From the NCBI GenBank assembly GCA_018350325.1, contig JAEVLN010000006.1, forward strand, positions 2,432,693 to 2,496,692: DNA of 64,000 nucleotides, read 5' to 3'. A program made the position numbers and the translations under genes. Numbering within the stretch: position 1 is the stretch's first letter; the number at the start of each line of letters is the position of its first letter. Source of the DNA: Globodera rostochiensis (lineage: Eukaryota; Nematoda; Chromadorea; Rhabditida; Heteroderidae). Of this stretch, positions 63,306-64,000 are shown in pieces. The notes beneath the pieces are model-generated. The model ran no database searches. It saw only the letters and a program-made list of their open reading frames with translations, and was not told the origin of the DNA.

Positions 63306-64000
63306 AGCATCAGCCGAAAGATTGAACTGATCACTCCTTCGATCGCCAATTTCTTCCAATTTTCTCTCCATTAATTTCTTATAAACTCCATTAAGTTCTA
63401 ATTTTGATGATATATTCCTAATTTCGGAAAGTTTAAAATAGGTTGAACCCCGTCCCCGACCCCCGCAAATTTAGGCCATTTTTGGGGATTTCCCCGACCC
63501 TTCTAATTGTGCAAGCACTTATTTTTTTGTGAAAAAAACAAATTTCTCATAAAAGTCACTATAACTTTTCTAATTTTAAATATTATGAAATAAAATTTCA
63601 CTGATTTTTCCGCACAAAAGTATTTAAGATCGCTCGACTGGAATAAAGTATTAATTATTCACCCAATTTTGCGCAAAAAATGAAAATAAAAAATTTTGTG
63701 CGTTGTCATCAAAAATATTTTTAAATAATCGCAAAAAAAAATTATAATTATTTAGAGATTGGTCGGGGACCGGGTTCGGGGAGCATCACTACTTAAAAAC
63801 AAAAATATGGACAAAAAGTGAAAAAAGAAATGATTCCCGAAGTTGGACAATTTGTCGAGGCTTTTGACACGGCAAAAAAAAATTCCCGGCCAAAGCCTAA
63901 TAGGCCTTAAGGCACCTTCGGGATTTTTTTTAAAAGCTCCGAAAAAACGATTTTAAAAGAATTTAGTTAAATTATTCCAATAAAATAATTTATTCAAAAA
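63306..64000. other. 3' flank of the second secreted gene, no gene seen
   Basis: The first 60 bases (AGCATCAGCCGAAAGATTGA) match the 3' flank of the first gene. After that the sequence is AT-rich, with a GGTCGGGGACCGGG string near 63760. No frame with a recognisable motif reaches the window end. Confidence 0.4.

Overview
The window looks like nuclear DNA of a plant-parasitic nematode, most likely a cyst nematode or close relative (Heteroderidae). Reasons: AT-rich DNA, many short introns with GT-AG and a few GC-AG borders, nematode-type gene families, a fragment resembling an F-box family I associate with Globodera/Heterodera, and dense small DNA transposons. No bacterial operon structure is present. 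The species assignment is inference.

Layout. (1) 1-3620: repeats, then copy A of a small four-membrane-segment LAPTM4-like gene on the minus strand. (2) 3974-12867: an 8.9-kb mobile element made of two 4,121-bp inverted arms around a 652-bp spacer, flanked by the 6-bp direct repeat ATTACC and starting with 5'-AG. Each arm carries the same two virus-like genes joined by an ATGA overlap. I read it as a fold-back, non-autonomous Polinton/Maverick-like element. It sits between LAPTM4-like copy A and that gene's upstream block (12874-13082). (3) 13169-18400: a dead Tc1/mariner transposon, an F-box-family fragment and a protein kinase that loses its C-lobe. (4) 18412-34302: LAPTM4-like copies B, C, D and E, all plus strand with the same five-exon plan. 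A broken N-terminal laminin alpha gene (minus) lies between D and E. Intron 1 of E holds one hAT element nested in another. (5) 34472-39290: nested hAT and Tigger/pogo elements, a large palindrome and two MITEs. (6) 39421-47577: an 18-exon DDHD/PA-PLA1 phospholipase gene, apparently intact, 806 aa by my splicing. (7) 48466-49632: a gag-only BEL/Pao relic. (8) 50178-63305: two tandem paralogues of an 11-exon gene for a secreted protein of about 919 aa that I do not recognise. The first is open in my model; the second has a MITE in exon 4.

The best candidates for something undescribed are the palindromic Polinton-like element with its two-gene cassette and the secreted-protein pair. In the pair, a 26-bp unit containing a splice donor has been tandemly multiplied at the same exon end in both copies. 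The genes do not form a pathway. The region reads as local duplication (LAPTM4-like cluster, secreted pair) cut up by repeated transposon insertion, with paralogues serving as empty-site controls.

Exon borders come from reading consensus splice sites and comparing paralogues by eye. Domain names come from recognising motifs. No searches were run.
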